From Liolophura sinensis (Eukaryota > Mollusca > Polyplacophora > Chitonida > Chitonidae), in the NCBI RefSeq assembly GCF_032854445.1, contig NW_027018167.1, positions 1 to 64,000 of the forward strand: a stretch of DNA of 64,000 nucleotides, given 5' to 3'. Below are positions 11,120-22,095 of the stretch, in pieces (the stretch's first letter is position 1; each line of letters begins with the position of its first letter). The notes below the pieces were generated by a model. That model was not told the DNA's origin and made no database searches. It saw nothing but the letters and a program-made list of their open reading frames with translations. Both the position numbers and the translations under genes were made by a program.

Positions 11120-14100
11120 GGTGCCAAAAGATGCGCAATTGGGCCAGGCATCGGCAGCTGATTAAAAAATTGCAAATTTCCCTGGTTTCCATGGAGTAAG
11201 AGCCGTTGCTAGGAACGTGATTTTGTCATCAATGATCATTAAATTGTCGCTACAGCCAAAAGTATTGGTCGGAGAGCAACGCGGTTTGCGCCATTCGATT
11301 TCTCGTCAAAAAATACGTCGGATTAGCCTCTTACCAGCAGCACTGGAACAGTTTTTCCACTTTTGCATTTTTGCCTGGTCTTTTTGTTAATTGAAATCGG
11401 CTACAATGTACTATGTACCATCGCGACTGGTCATTACCATATTCAAGTTTTGACCATAAGTTATATGCCCTTCGGTAGCCCAGAACACGTCAAATCTTTG
11501 GGCTAAGCCCATTTAACTCATCCAGCAATTGTCTTAGTTCTAAATCGAAGACAATCTCAATGTCTTTATCTACGTGTAGAAAGACCACACCATTTGTACA
11601 TAAAAAACACAAAGTACTGGATACAGTCTGCTGTAAAAAGTACAATTGAACACTGACCCACATCAATAAAGTGCCAAAAGATGCGGAATTGGGCCAGGTA
11701 TCGGTAGCTGATTAAAAAATTGCAAATTTCCGTGGTTTCCATGGAGTAAGAGCCGTTGCTAGGCACGTGATGTTGTCATCAATGATCATTCATTTGTCCC
11801 TACGGCCAAAAGTATTGGTCGGAGAGCAACGCGGTTTGCACCATTCGATTTCCCATCAAAAAAATACGTCGGATTAGCCTCTTACCAGCAGCACTGGAAC
11901 AGTTTTTTCTACTTTTACATTTTTGCCTGGTCTTTTTGTTAATTGAAATCGGCTACGCTGTATTATGTACCATCGCGACTGGTCATTACTATATTCAAGT
12001 TTTGACTATAAGTTATGTGCTCTTCGGTAGCCCTGAAGACGTCAAATCTTTGGGCTAAGCCCATTTAACTCACCCAGCATTTGTATTACTTCTAAGTCCA
12101 AGACAATCTTAATGTCTTTATCTACGTGTAGAAAAACCACACCATTTGTACATAAAAAACACAAAGTACTAGATACAATCTGCTGTAAAAAGTACAATTG
12201 AACACTGACCCACATCAATAAGGTGCCAAAAGAAGCGGAATTGGGCCAGGCATCGGCAGCTGATTAAAAAATTGCAAATTTCCCTGGTTTCCATGGAGTA
12301 AGAGCCGTTGCTAGGCACGTGATGTTGTCATCAATGATCATTCATTTGTCTCTACGGCCAAAAGTATTGGTCGGAGAGCAACGCGGTTTGCACCATTCGA
12401 TTTCTCGTCAAAAAATACGTCGGATTAGCCTCTTACCAGCAGCACTGGAACAGTTTTTCTACTTTTACATTTTTGCCTGGTATTTTTGTTAATTGAAATC
12501 GGCTACACTGTACTATGTACCATCGCGACTGGTCATTACTATATTCAAGTTTTGACTATAAGTTATGTGCCCTTTGGTACCCCAGAAGACGTCAAATCTT
12601 TGGGCTAAGCCCATTTAACTCATCCAGCAATTGTCTTACTTCTAAGTTCAAGACAATCTCAATGTCTTTATCTACGTGTAGAAAAACCGCACCATTTGTA
12701 TAAAGAAAAACACAAAGTACTAGATACAGTCTGCTGTAAAAAGTACAATTGAACACTGACCCACATCAATAAGGTGCCAAAAGATGCGGAATTGGGCCAG
12801 GCATCGGCAGCCGTTTAAAAAATTGCAAATTTCCCTGGTTTCCATGGAGTAAGAGCCGTTGCTAGGCACGTGATATTGTCATCAATGATTATTAAATTGT
12901 CACTACTTCCAAAAGTATTGGTCGGAGAGCAACGCGGTTTGCACCATTCGATTTTTCGTCAAAAAATACGTCGGATTAGCCTCTTACCAGCAGCACTGGA
13001 ACAGTTTTTCCACTTTTGCATTTTTGCCTGGTCTTTTTGTTAATTGAAATCGGCTACACTGTATTATGTACCATCGCGACTGGTCATTACTATATTCAAG
13101 TTTTGACTATAAGTTATGTGCCCTTCGGTAGCCCTGAAGACGTCAAATCTTTGGGCTAAGCCCATTTAACTCACCCAGCATTTGTCTTACTTCTAAGTCC
13201 AAGACAATCTTAATGTCTTTATCTACGTGTAGAAAAACCACACCATTTGTACATAAAAAACACAAAGTACTAGATACAATCTGCTGTAAAAAGTACAATT
13301 GAACACTGACCAACATCAATAAGGTGCCAAAAGATGCGGAATTGGGACAGGTATCGGCAGCTGATTAAAAAATTGCAAATTTCCCTGGTTTCCATGGAGT
13401 AAGAGCCGTTGCTAGGCACGTGATTTTGTCATCAATGATCATTCATTTGTCTCTACAGCCAAAAGTATTGGTCGGAGAGCAACGCGGTTTGCACCATTCG
13501 ATTTCTCGTCAAAAAATACGTCGGATTAGCCTCTTCCCAGCAGCATTGGAACAGTTTTTCCACTTTTGCATTTTTGCCTGGTCTTCTTGTTAATTGAAAT
13601 CGGCTACGCTGTATTATGTACCATCGCGACTGGTCATTACCATATTCAACTTTTGACTATAAGTTATGTGCCCTTCGGTAGCCCTGAAGACGTCAAATCT
13701 TTGGGCTAAGCCCATTTAACTCACCCAGCATTTGTCTTACTTCTAAGTGGAAGACAATCTCAATGTCTTTATCTACGTGTAGAAAAACCACACCATTTGT
13801 ACATAAAAAACACAAAGTACTAGATACAGTCTGCTGTAAAAAGTACAATTGAACACTGACCAACATCAATAAGGTGCCAAAAGATGCGGAATTAGGCCAG
13901 GCATCGGCAGCTGATTAAAAAATTGCAAATTTCCCTGGTTTCCATGGAGTAAGAGCCGTTGCTAGGCACGTGATGTTGTCATCAATGATCATTCATTTGT
14001 CTCTACGGCCAAAAGTATTGGTCGGAGAGCAACGCGGTTTGCACCATTCGATTTCTCGTCACAAAATACGTCGGATTAGCCTCTTACCAGCAGCACTGGA

Positions 14101-14973
14101 ACAGTTTTTCTACTTTTACATTTTTGCCTGGTCTTTTTGTTAATTGAAATCGGCTACACTGTAGTATGTACCATCGCGACTGGTCATTACTATATTCAAC
14201 TTTTGACTATAAGTTATGTGCCCTTTGGTACCCCAGAAGACGTCAAATCTTTGGGCTAAGCCCATTTAACTCATCCAGCAATTGTCTTACTTCTAAGTCC
14301 AAGACAATCTCAATGTCTTTATCTACATGTAGAAAAACCACACCATTTGTATATAGAAAAACACAAGGTACTAGATACAGTCTGCTGTAAAAAGTACAAT
14401 TGAACACTGACCCACATCAATAAGGTGCCAAAAGATGCGGAATTGGGCCAGGCATCGGGAGCTGTTTAAAAAATTGCAAATTTCCCTGGTTTCCATGAAG
14501 TAAGAGCCGTTGCTAGGCACGTGATGTTGTCATCAATGATCATTCAATTGTCGCTACAGGCAAAAGTATTGGTCGGAGAGCAACGCGATGTGCACCATTC
14601 GATTTCTCGTCAAAAAATACGTCGGATTAGCCTCTTACCAGCAGCACTGGAACAGTTTTTCCACTTTTGCATTTTTGCCTGGTCTTTTTGTTAATTGAAA
14701 TCGGCTACACTGTACTATGTACCATCGCGACTGGTCATTACCATATTCAAGTTTTGACTATAAGTTATGTGCCCTTCGGTAGCCCAGAAGACGTCAAATC
14801 TTTGGGCTAAGCCCATTTAACTCATCCAGCAATTGTCTTACTTCTAAGTCGAAGACAATCTCAATGTGTTTATCTATGTGTAGAAAAACCAAACCATTTG
14901 TATATAAAACACACAAAGTACTGGATACAGTCTGCTGTAGAAAGTACAATTGAACACTGACCCACATCAATAA
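11120..14973. repeat. Ordinary B-type satellite units (seven units)
   Basis: Units start at 11120, 11670, 12222, 12773, 13323, 13873 and 14424, each 549-552 bp. They alternate between a 'taaattgtc' type, a 'catttgtctctac' type and a 'caattgtcgctac' type, with tails ending either 'gtacataaaaaacac' or 'atataaaacacac'. I see no gene, no non-satellite insertion and no larger rearrangement here. The variation is mostly single-base. Confidence 0.85.
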
Positions 14974-15484
14974 GGTGCCAAAAGATGCGGAATTGGGCCA
15001 GGCATCGGCAGCTGTTTAAAAAATTGCAAATTTCCCTGGTTTCCATGGAGTAAGAGCCGTTGCTAGGCACGTGATTTTGTCATCAATGATCATTAAATTG
15101 TCGCTACTTCCAAAAGCATTGGTCGGAGAGCAACGCGGTTTGCACTTACCAGCAGCACTGGAACAGTTTTTCCACTTTTGCATTTTTGCCTGGTCTTTTT
15201 GTTAATTGAAATCGGCTACAATGTACTATGTACCATCGCGACTGGTCATTACTATTTTCAAGTTTTGACTATAAGTTATGTGCCCTTCGGTAGCCCAGAA
15301 GACGTCAAATCTTTGGGCTAAGCCCATTTAACTCATCCAGCAATTGTCTTATTTCTAAGTCCAAGACAATCTCAATGTGTTTATCTATGTGTAGAAAAAC
15401 CAAACCATTTGTATATAAAACACACAAAGTACTGGATACAGTCTGCTGTAAAAAGTACAATTGAACACTGACCCACATCAATAA
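14974..15484. repeat. Short B-type unit (511 bp) with a 39-bp deletion at about 15,145
   Basis: The text runs 'cgcggtttgcacttaccagc', joining 'gtttgcac' directly to 'ttaccagcagc'. The intervening ~39 bp (from 'cattcgattt' to 'ttagcctc' in neighbours) is missing. Only a single C is shared at the join. Outside the deletion the unit resembles those at 10,020, 12,773 and 16,597 ('attaaattgtcgctacttcc'). Confidence 0.87.
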
Positions 15485-17696
15485 GGTGCCAAAAGATGCG
15501 CAATTGGGCCAGGCATCGGCAGCTGATTAAAAAATTGCAAATTTCCCTGGTTTCCATGGAGTAAGAGCCGTTGCTAGGAACGTGATTTTGTCATCAATGA
15601 TCATTCAATTGTCGCTACAGCCAACAGTATTTGTCGGAGAGCAACGCGGTTTGCACCATTCGATTTCTCGTCAAAAAAATACGTCGGATTAGCCCCTGAC
15701 CAAAAAGCACTGGAACAGTTTTTTCACTTTTGCATTTTTGCCTGGTCTTTTTGTTAATTGAAATCGGTTACAATGTACTATGTACCATCGCGACTGGTTA
15801 TTACCATATTCAAGTTTTGACTATAAGTTATGTGCCCTTCGGTAGCACAGAAGACGTCAAATCTTTGGGCTCAGCCCATTTAACTCACCCAGCAATTGTC
15901 TTACTTCTAAGTCCAAGACAATCTCAATGTCTTTCAATGTCTTTATCTACGTGTAGAAAAAGCACACCATTTGTACATAAAAAACACAAAGTACTAGATA
16001 CAGTCCGCTGTAAAAAGTACAATTGAACACTGACCCACATCAATAAGGTGCCAAAAGATGCGGAATTGGGCCAGGCATCGGCAGCTGTTCAAAAAATTGC
16101 AAATTTCCCTGGTTTCCATGGAGTAAGAGCCGTTGCTAGGCACGTGATTTTGTCATCAATGATCATTCAATTGTCGCTACAGCCAAAAGTATTGGCTGGA
16201 GAGCAACGCGGTGTGCACCATTCGATTTCTCGTCAAAAAATACGTCGGATTAGCCTCTTACCAGCAGCACTGGAACAGTTTTTCCACTTTTGCATTTTTG
16301 CCTGGTCTTTTTGTTAATTGAAATCGGCTACAATGTACTATGTACCATCGCGACTGGTCGTTACCATATTCAAGGTTTGACTATAAGTTATGTGCCCTTC
16401 GGTATCCCAGAAGACGTGAAATCTTTGGGCTAAGCCCATTTAACTCATCCAGCAATTTTCTTAGTTCTAAGTCCAAGACAATCTCAATGTCTTTATCTAC
16501 GTGTAGAAAGACCACACCATTTGTACATAAAAAACACAAAGTACTAGATACAGTCTGCTGTGAAAAGTACAATTGAACACTGACCCACATCACTAAGGTG
16601 CCAAAAGATGCGGAATTGGGCCCATCATCGGCAGCTGTTTAAAAAATTGCAAATTTCCCTGGTTTCAATGGAGTAAGAGCCGTTGCTAGGCACGTGATTT
16701 TGTCATCAATGATCATTAAATTGTCGCTACTTCCAAAAGTATTGGTCGGAGAGCAACGCGGTTTGCACCATTCGATTTTTCGTCAAAAAATACGTCGGAT
16801 TAGCCTCTTACCAGCAGCACTGGAACAGTTTTTCCACTTTTGCATTTTTGCCTGGTCTTTTTGTTAATTAAAATCGGTTACAATGTACTATGTACCATCG
16901 CGACTGGTCATTACTATATTCAAGTTTTGACTATAAGTTATGTGCCCTTTGGTAGCCTTGAAGACGTCAAATCTTTGGGCTAAGCCCATTTAACTCATCC
17001 AGCAATTGTCTTATTTCTAAGTCCAAGACAATCTCAATGTGTTTATCTATGTGTAGAAAAACCAAACCATTTGTATATAAAACACACAAAGTACTGGATA
17101 CAGTCTGCTGTAAAAAGTACAATTGAACACTGACCCACATCAATAAGGTGCCAAAAGATGCGGAATTGGGCCAGGCATCGGCAGCTGTTTAAAAAATTGC
17201 AAATTTCCCTGGTTTCCATGGAGTAAGAGCCGTTGCTAGGAACGTGATTTTGTCATCAATGATCATTCAATTGTCGCTACAGCCAACAGTATTGGTCGGA
17301 GAGCAACGCGGTTTGCACCATTCGATTTGTCGTCAAAAAATACGTCGGATTAGCCCCTGACCGAAAGCACTGGAACAGTTTTTTCACTTTTGCATTTTTG
17401 CCTGGTCTTTTTGTTAATTGAAATCGGTTACAATGTACTATGTACCATCTCGACTGGTCATTACCATATTCAAGTTTTGACTATAAGTTATGTGCCCTTC
17501 GGTAGCACAGAAGACGTCAAATCTTTGGGCTAAGCCCATTTAACGCACCCAGCAATTGTCTTACTTCTAAGTCCAAGACAATCTCAATGTCTTTATCTAC
17601 GTGTAGAAAAAGCACACCATTTGTACATAAAAAACACAAAGTACTAGATACAGTCTGCTGTAAAAAGTACAATTGAACAATGACCCACATCAATAA
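15485..17696. repeat. B-type units including the second copy of the 12-unit-spaced block
   Basis: Units start at 15485, 16047, 16597 and 17147. The unit at 15,485 has a perfect 10-bp tandem duplication, 'caatgtcttt' twice at 15,925-15,944, making it about 562 bp. The units at 16,597 and 17,147 are the cleaner counterparts of those at 10,020 and 10,569. The unit at 16,047 is closely matched by the one at 17,697 (offset 1,650 bp, 3 units), sharing 'gcagctgttcaaaaaattg' and 'gcggtgtgcaccattcg'. Confidence 0.85.
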
Positions 17697-18246
17697 GGTG
17701 CCAAAAGATGCGGAATTGGGCCAGGCATCGGCAGCTGTTCAAAAAATTGCAAATTTCCTTGGTTTCCATGGAGTAAGAGCCGTTGCTAGACACGTGATTT
17801 TGTCATCAATGATCATTCAATTGTCGCTGCAGCCAAAAGTATTGGTCGGAGAGCAACGCGGTGTGCACCATTCGATTTCTCGTCAAAAAATACGTCGGAT
17901 TAGCCTCTTACCAGCAGCACTGGAACAGATTTTCCACTTTTTCATTTTTGCCTGGTCTTTTTGTTAATTGAAATCGGTTACAATGTACTATGTACCATCG
18001 CGACTGGTCATTACCATATTTAAGTTTTAACTGTAAGTTATGTGCCCTTCGGTAGCCCAGAAGACGTCAAATCTTTGGGCTAAGCCCATTTAACTCATCC
18101 AGCAATTGTCTTAGTTCTAAGTTGAAAACAATCTCAATGTCTTTATCTACGTGTAGAAAGACCACACCATTTGTACATAAAAAACACAAAGTACTAGATA
18201 CAGTCTGCTGTTAAAAGTACAATTGAACACTGACCCACATCAATAA

Positions 18247-18794
18247 GGTGCCAAAAGATGCGGAATTGGGCCAGGCATCGGCATCTGTTCAAAAAATTGC
18301 AAATTTCCTTGGTTTCCATGGAGTGAGAGCCGTTGCTGGGCACGTGATCTTGACATCAATGATTATTCAGTTGTGGCTACAGCCAAAAGTATTGGTCGGA
18401 GAGCAACGCGGTTTGCACCATTCGATTTCTCGTAACAAAATACGTCGGATTAGCCTCTTACCATCAGCATTGGAACAGTTTTTCCACTTTTGGATTTTTG
18501 GAGGTCTTTTTGCGATTTGAAATTGGCTACATTTACTATGTACCATCGCGACTGGTCATTACCATATTTAAATTTTGACTATAAGTTATGTGCCCTTCGG
18601 TAGCCCAGAAGACGTCAAATCTTTGGGCTAAGCCCATTTAACTCATCCAGCAATTGTCTTAGTTCTAAGTGGAAGACAATCTCAATGTCTTTATCTACGT
18701 GTAGAAAGACCACACCATTTATACATAAAAAACACAAAGTACTGGATACAGTCTGCTGTAAAAAGTACAATTGAACACTGACCCACATCAATAA
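18247..18794. repeat. Chimeric unit: C-type island inside the B block
   Basis: The unit starts B-like ('catcggcatctgttcaaaaa') and then turns C-like from about 18,305 to 18,540: 'tttccttggtttcc', 'gctgggcacgtgatcttgac', 'gattattcagttgtggctac', 'ttttggatttttggaggtc' and 'acatttactatgtacc'. It then returns to B with 'gactataagttatg', 'gggctaagcccattt' and 'acgtgtagaaagacc'. The same chimera occurs 3,297 bp (6 units) downstream at 21,544, but there the tail stays C-like. This is good evidence for conversion or double exchange between subfamilies. Confidence 0.88.
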
Positions 18795-20994
18795 GGTGCC
18801 AAAAGATGCGGAATTGGGCCAGGCATCGGCAGCTGTTTAAAAAATTGCAAATTTCCCTGGTTTCCATGGAGTAAGAGCCGTTGCTAGGCACGTGATGTTG
18901 TCATCAATGATCATTCAATTGTCGCTACGGCCAAAAGTATTGGTCAGAGAGCAACGTGGTTTGTACCATTTGATTTCTCGTCAAAAAATACGTCGGAATA
19001 GCCTCTTACCAACAGCACTGGAACAGTTTTTCCACTTTAGCATTTTTGCCTGGTCTTTTTGTTAATTGAAATCGGCTACACTGTACTATGTACCATCGCG
19101 ACTGGTCATTACTATATTCAAGTTTTGACTATAAGTTATGTGCCCTTCGGTACCCCAGAAGACGTCAAATCTTTGGGCTAAGCCCATTTAACTCATCCAG
19201 CAATTGTCTTACTTCTAAGTCGAAGACAATATCAATGTCTTTATCTTCGTGTAGAAAGACCACAGCATTTATACATTAAAAACACAAAGTACTGGATACA
19301 GTCTGCTGTAAAAAGTACAATTGAACAATGACCCACATCAATAAGGAGCCAAAAGATGCGGAATTGGGTGAGGCATCGGCAGCTTTTTAAAAAATTGCAA
19401 ATTTCCCTGGTTTCCATGGAGTAAGTGCCGTTGCTAGGCACGTGATGTTGTCATCAATGATCATTCAATTGTGGCTACAGCCAAAAGTATTGGTCGGAGA
19501 GCAACGCAGTTTGCACCATTCGATTTCTCGTGAAAAAATACGTCGGATTAGTCTCTTACCAGCAGCACTGCAACAGTTTTTCCACTTTTGCATTTTTGCC
19601 TGGTCTTTTTGTTAATTGAAATCGGCTACGCTGTATTATGTACCATCGCGACTGGTCATTACCATATTCAAGTTTTGACTATAAGTTATGTCCCCTTAGG
19701 TACCCCAGAAGACGTCAACTCTTTGGGCTAAGCCCATTTAACTCACCCAGCAATTGTCTTACTTCTAAGTCCAAGACAATCTTAATGTCTTTATCTACGT
19801 GTAGAAAAAGCACACCATTTGTACATAAAAAACACAAAGTACTAGATTCAGTCTGCTGTAAAAAGTACAATTGAACACTGACCCACATGAAGAAGTTGCC
19901 AAAAGATGCGGAATTGGGCCAGGTATCGGCAGCTGTTTAAAAAATTGCAAATTTCCCTGGTTTCCATGGAGTAAGAGCCGTTGCTAAGAACGTGATTTTG
20001 TAATCAATGATCATTGAATTGTCGCTACAGCCAAAAGTATTGGTCGGAGAGCAACGCGGTTTGCACCATTCGATTTCTCGTCACAAAATACGTCGGATTA
20101 GCCTCTTACCAGCAGCACTGGATCAGTTTTTTCACTTTTGTATTTTTGCCTGGTCTTTTTGTTAATTGAAATCGGTTACAATGTACTATGTACCATCGCG
20201 ACTGGTCATTACTATATTCAAGTTTTGACTATAAGTTATGTGCCCTTCGGTAGCCCAGAAGACGTCAAATCTTTGGGCTAAGCCCATTTAACTCACCCAG
20301 CAATTGTCTTACTTCTAAGTCCAAGACAAACTCAATGTCTTTATCTACGTGTAGAAAAACCACACCATTTGTACATAAAAAACACAAAGTACTAGATACA
20401 GTCTGCTGTTAAAAGTACAATTGAACACTGACCCACATCAATAAGGTGCCAAAAGATGCGGAATTGGGCCAGGCATCGGCAGCTGTTTAAAAAATTGCAA
20501 ATTTCCCTGGTTTCCATGGAGTAAGAGCCGTTACTAGGCATGTTATTTTGTCATCAATGATCATTCAATTGTCGCTACAGCCAAAAGTATTGGTCGGAGA
20601 GCAACGCAGTTTGCACCATTCGATTTTTCGTCAAAAAATACGTCGGATTAGCCTCTTACCCTCAGCACTGGAACAGTTTTTCTACTTTTGCATTTTTGCC
20701 TGGTCTTTTTGTTAATTGAAATCGACTACAATGTACTATGTTTCATCGCGACTGGTCATTACTATATTCAAGTTTTGACTATAAGTTATGTGCCCTTCGG
20801 TAGCCCAGATCACGTCAAATCTTTGGGCTAAGCCCATTTAACTCATCCAGCAATTGTCTTACTTCTAAGGCGAAGACAATATCAATGTCTTCATCTGCGT
20901 GTAGAAAGACCACAACATTTATACATAAAAAACACAAAGTACTAGATACAGTCCGCTGTAAAAAGTACAATTGAACACTGACCCACATCAATAA
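18795..20994. repeat. Ordinary B-type satellite units (four units)
   Basis: Units start at 18795, 19345, 19895 and 20445. They keep B markers throughout and show above-average single-base change: the start is altered to 'ggagcc' at 19,345 and 'agaagttgcc' at 19,891-19,900, and the conserved E-box is changed to 'gcatgttatttt' near 20,538. The higher divergence fits the edge of a homogenised block. No gene or insertion is visible. Confidence 0.82.
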
Positions 20995-22095
20995 GGCTCT
21001 AATAGATGCGGAATTGGGCCAGGCATCGGCAGCTGTTTAAAAAATTGCAAATTTCCCTGGTTTCCATGGAGTAAGAGCCGTTGCTGGGCACGTGATTTTG
21101 TCATCAATGATCATTCAATTGTGGCTACGGCCAAAAGTATTGGTCGGAGAGCAACGCGGTTTACACCATTCGATTTCTCGTCACAAAATACGTCGGATTA
21201 GCCTCTTACCAGAAGCACTGGGACAGTTTTTCCACTTTTGGATTTTTGCCTGGTCTTTTTGCGAATTGAAATCGGCTACATTTACTATGTACCATCGCGA
21301 CTGGTCATTACTATATTCAACTTTTCATTATAAGTTATGTGCCCTTCGGAAGCCCAGAAGACGTCAAATGTTTGGGCTAAGCCCATTTAACTCACCCAGC
21401 AATTGTCTTACCTCTAAGTCGAAGACAATCTCAATGTCTTTATCTACATGTAGAAAAGGCACACCATTTGTACATAAAAAACATAAAGTACTAGATACAG
21501 TCTGCTGTAAAAAGTACAATTGAACACTGACCCACATCAATAAGGTGCCAAAAGATGCGGAATTGGGCCAGGCATCGGCATCTGTTCAAAAAATTGCAAA
21601 TTTCCTTGGTTTCCATGGAGTGAGAGCCGTTGCTGGGCACGTGATCTTGACATCAATGATTATTCAATTGTGGCTACAGCCAAAAGTATTGGTCGGAGAG
21701 CAACGCGGTTTGCACCATTCGATTTCTCGTCACAAAATACGTCGGATTAGCCTCTTACCATCAGCATTGGAACAGTTTTTCCACTTTTGGATTTTTGGAG
21801 GTCTTTTTCCGATTTGAAATTGGGTACATTTACTATGTACCATAGCGACTGGTCATTACTATATTCAACTTTTCATTATAAATTACGTGCCCTTCGGTAG
21901 CCCAGACGACGTCAAATCTTTGGGCCAAGCCCATTTAACTCACCCAGCAGTTGTCTTACTTCTAAGTCGAAGACAATCTCAATGTCTTTATCTACATGTA
22001 GAAAAACCACACCATTTGTATATAAAAAAAAACACAAGGTACTTGATACAGTCTGCTGTAAATTAGTACAATTGAACACTGACCCACATCAATAA
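20995..22095. repeat. B-to-C transition units
   Basis: The unit starting at 20,995 has an altered start ('ataaggctctaatagatgc') and a B-like beginning ('catcggcagctgtttaaaa'). It then switches to C after about 21,080 ('gctgggcacgtg', 'caattgtggctac', 'gcgaattgaaatcggc', 'cttttcattataag') while keeping B bases such as 'ttttgtcatcaatgatc'. The unit at 21,544 has the chimeric start 'catcggcatctgttcaaaa' and is C-like to its end, where the A-tract reaches about nine A. From 22,096 all units are C. Confidence 0.87.

Larger units (their letters stand above)
7351..21080. repeat. Subfamily B block of the satellite
   Basis: Unit starts are 7655, 8203, 8751, 9468, 10020, 10569, 11120, 11670, 12222, 12773, 13323, 13873, 14424, 14974, 15485, 16047, 16597, 17147, 17697, 18247, 18795, 19345, 19895, 20445 and 20995. 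B is set apart by 'catcggcagctg(t/a)ttaaaa', 'gctaggcacgtgat' followed by (g/t)ttgtcatc, 'ctttttgttaattgaaatc', 'tacaatgtactatg' or 'tacactgtactatg', 'gttttgactataag', 'ctaagcccatttaac' and 'acgtgtagaaaaaccac'. Most units have 'gtacataaaa' or 'atataaaacacac' where A and C have 'gtatataaaaa'. Unit length is commonly 549-552 bp. No coding region is present. Confidence 0.88.
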
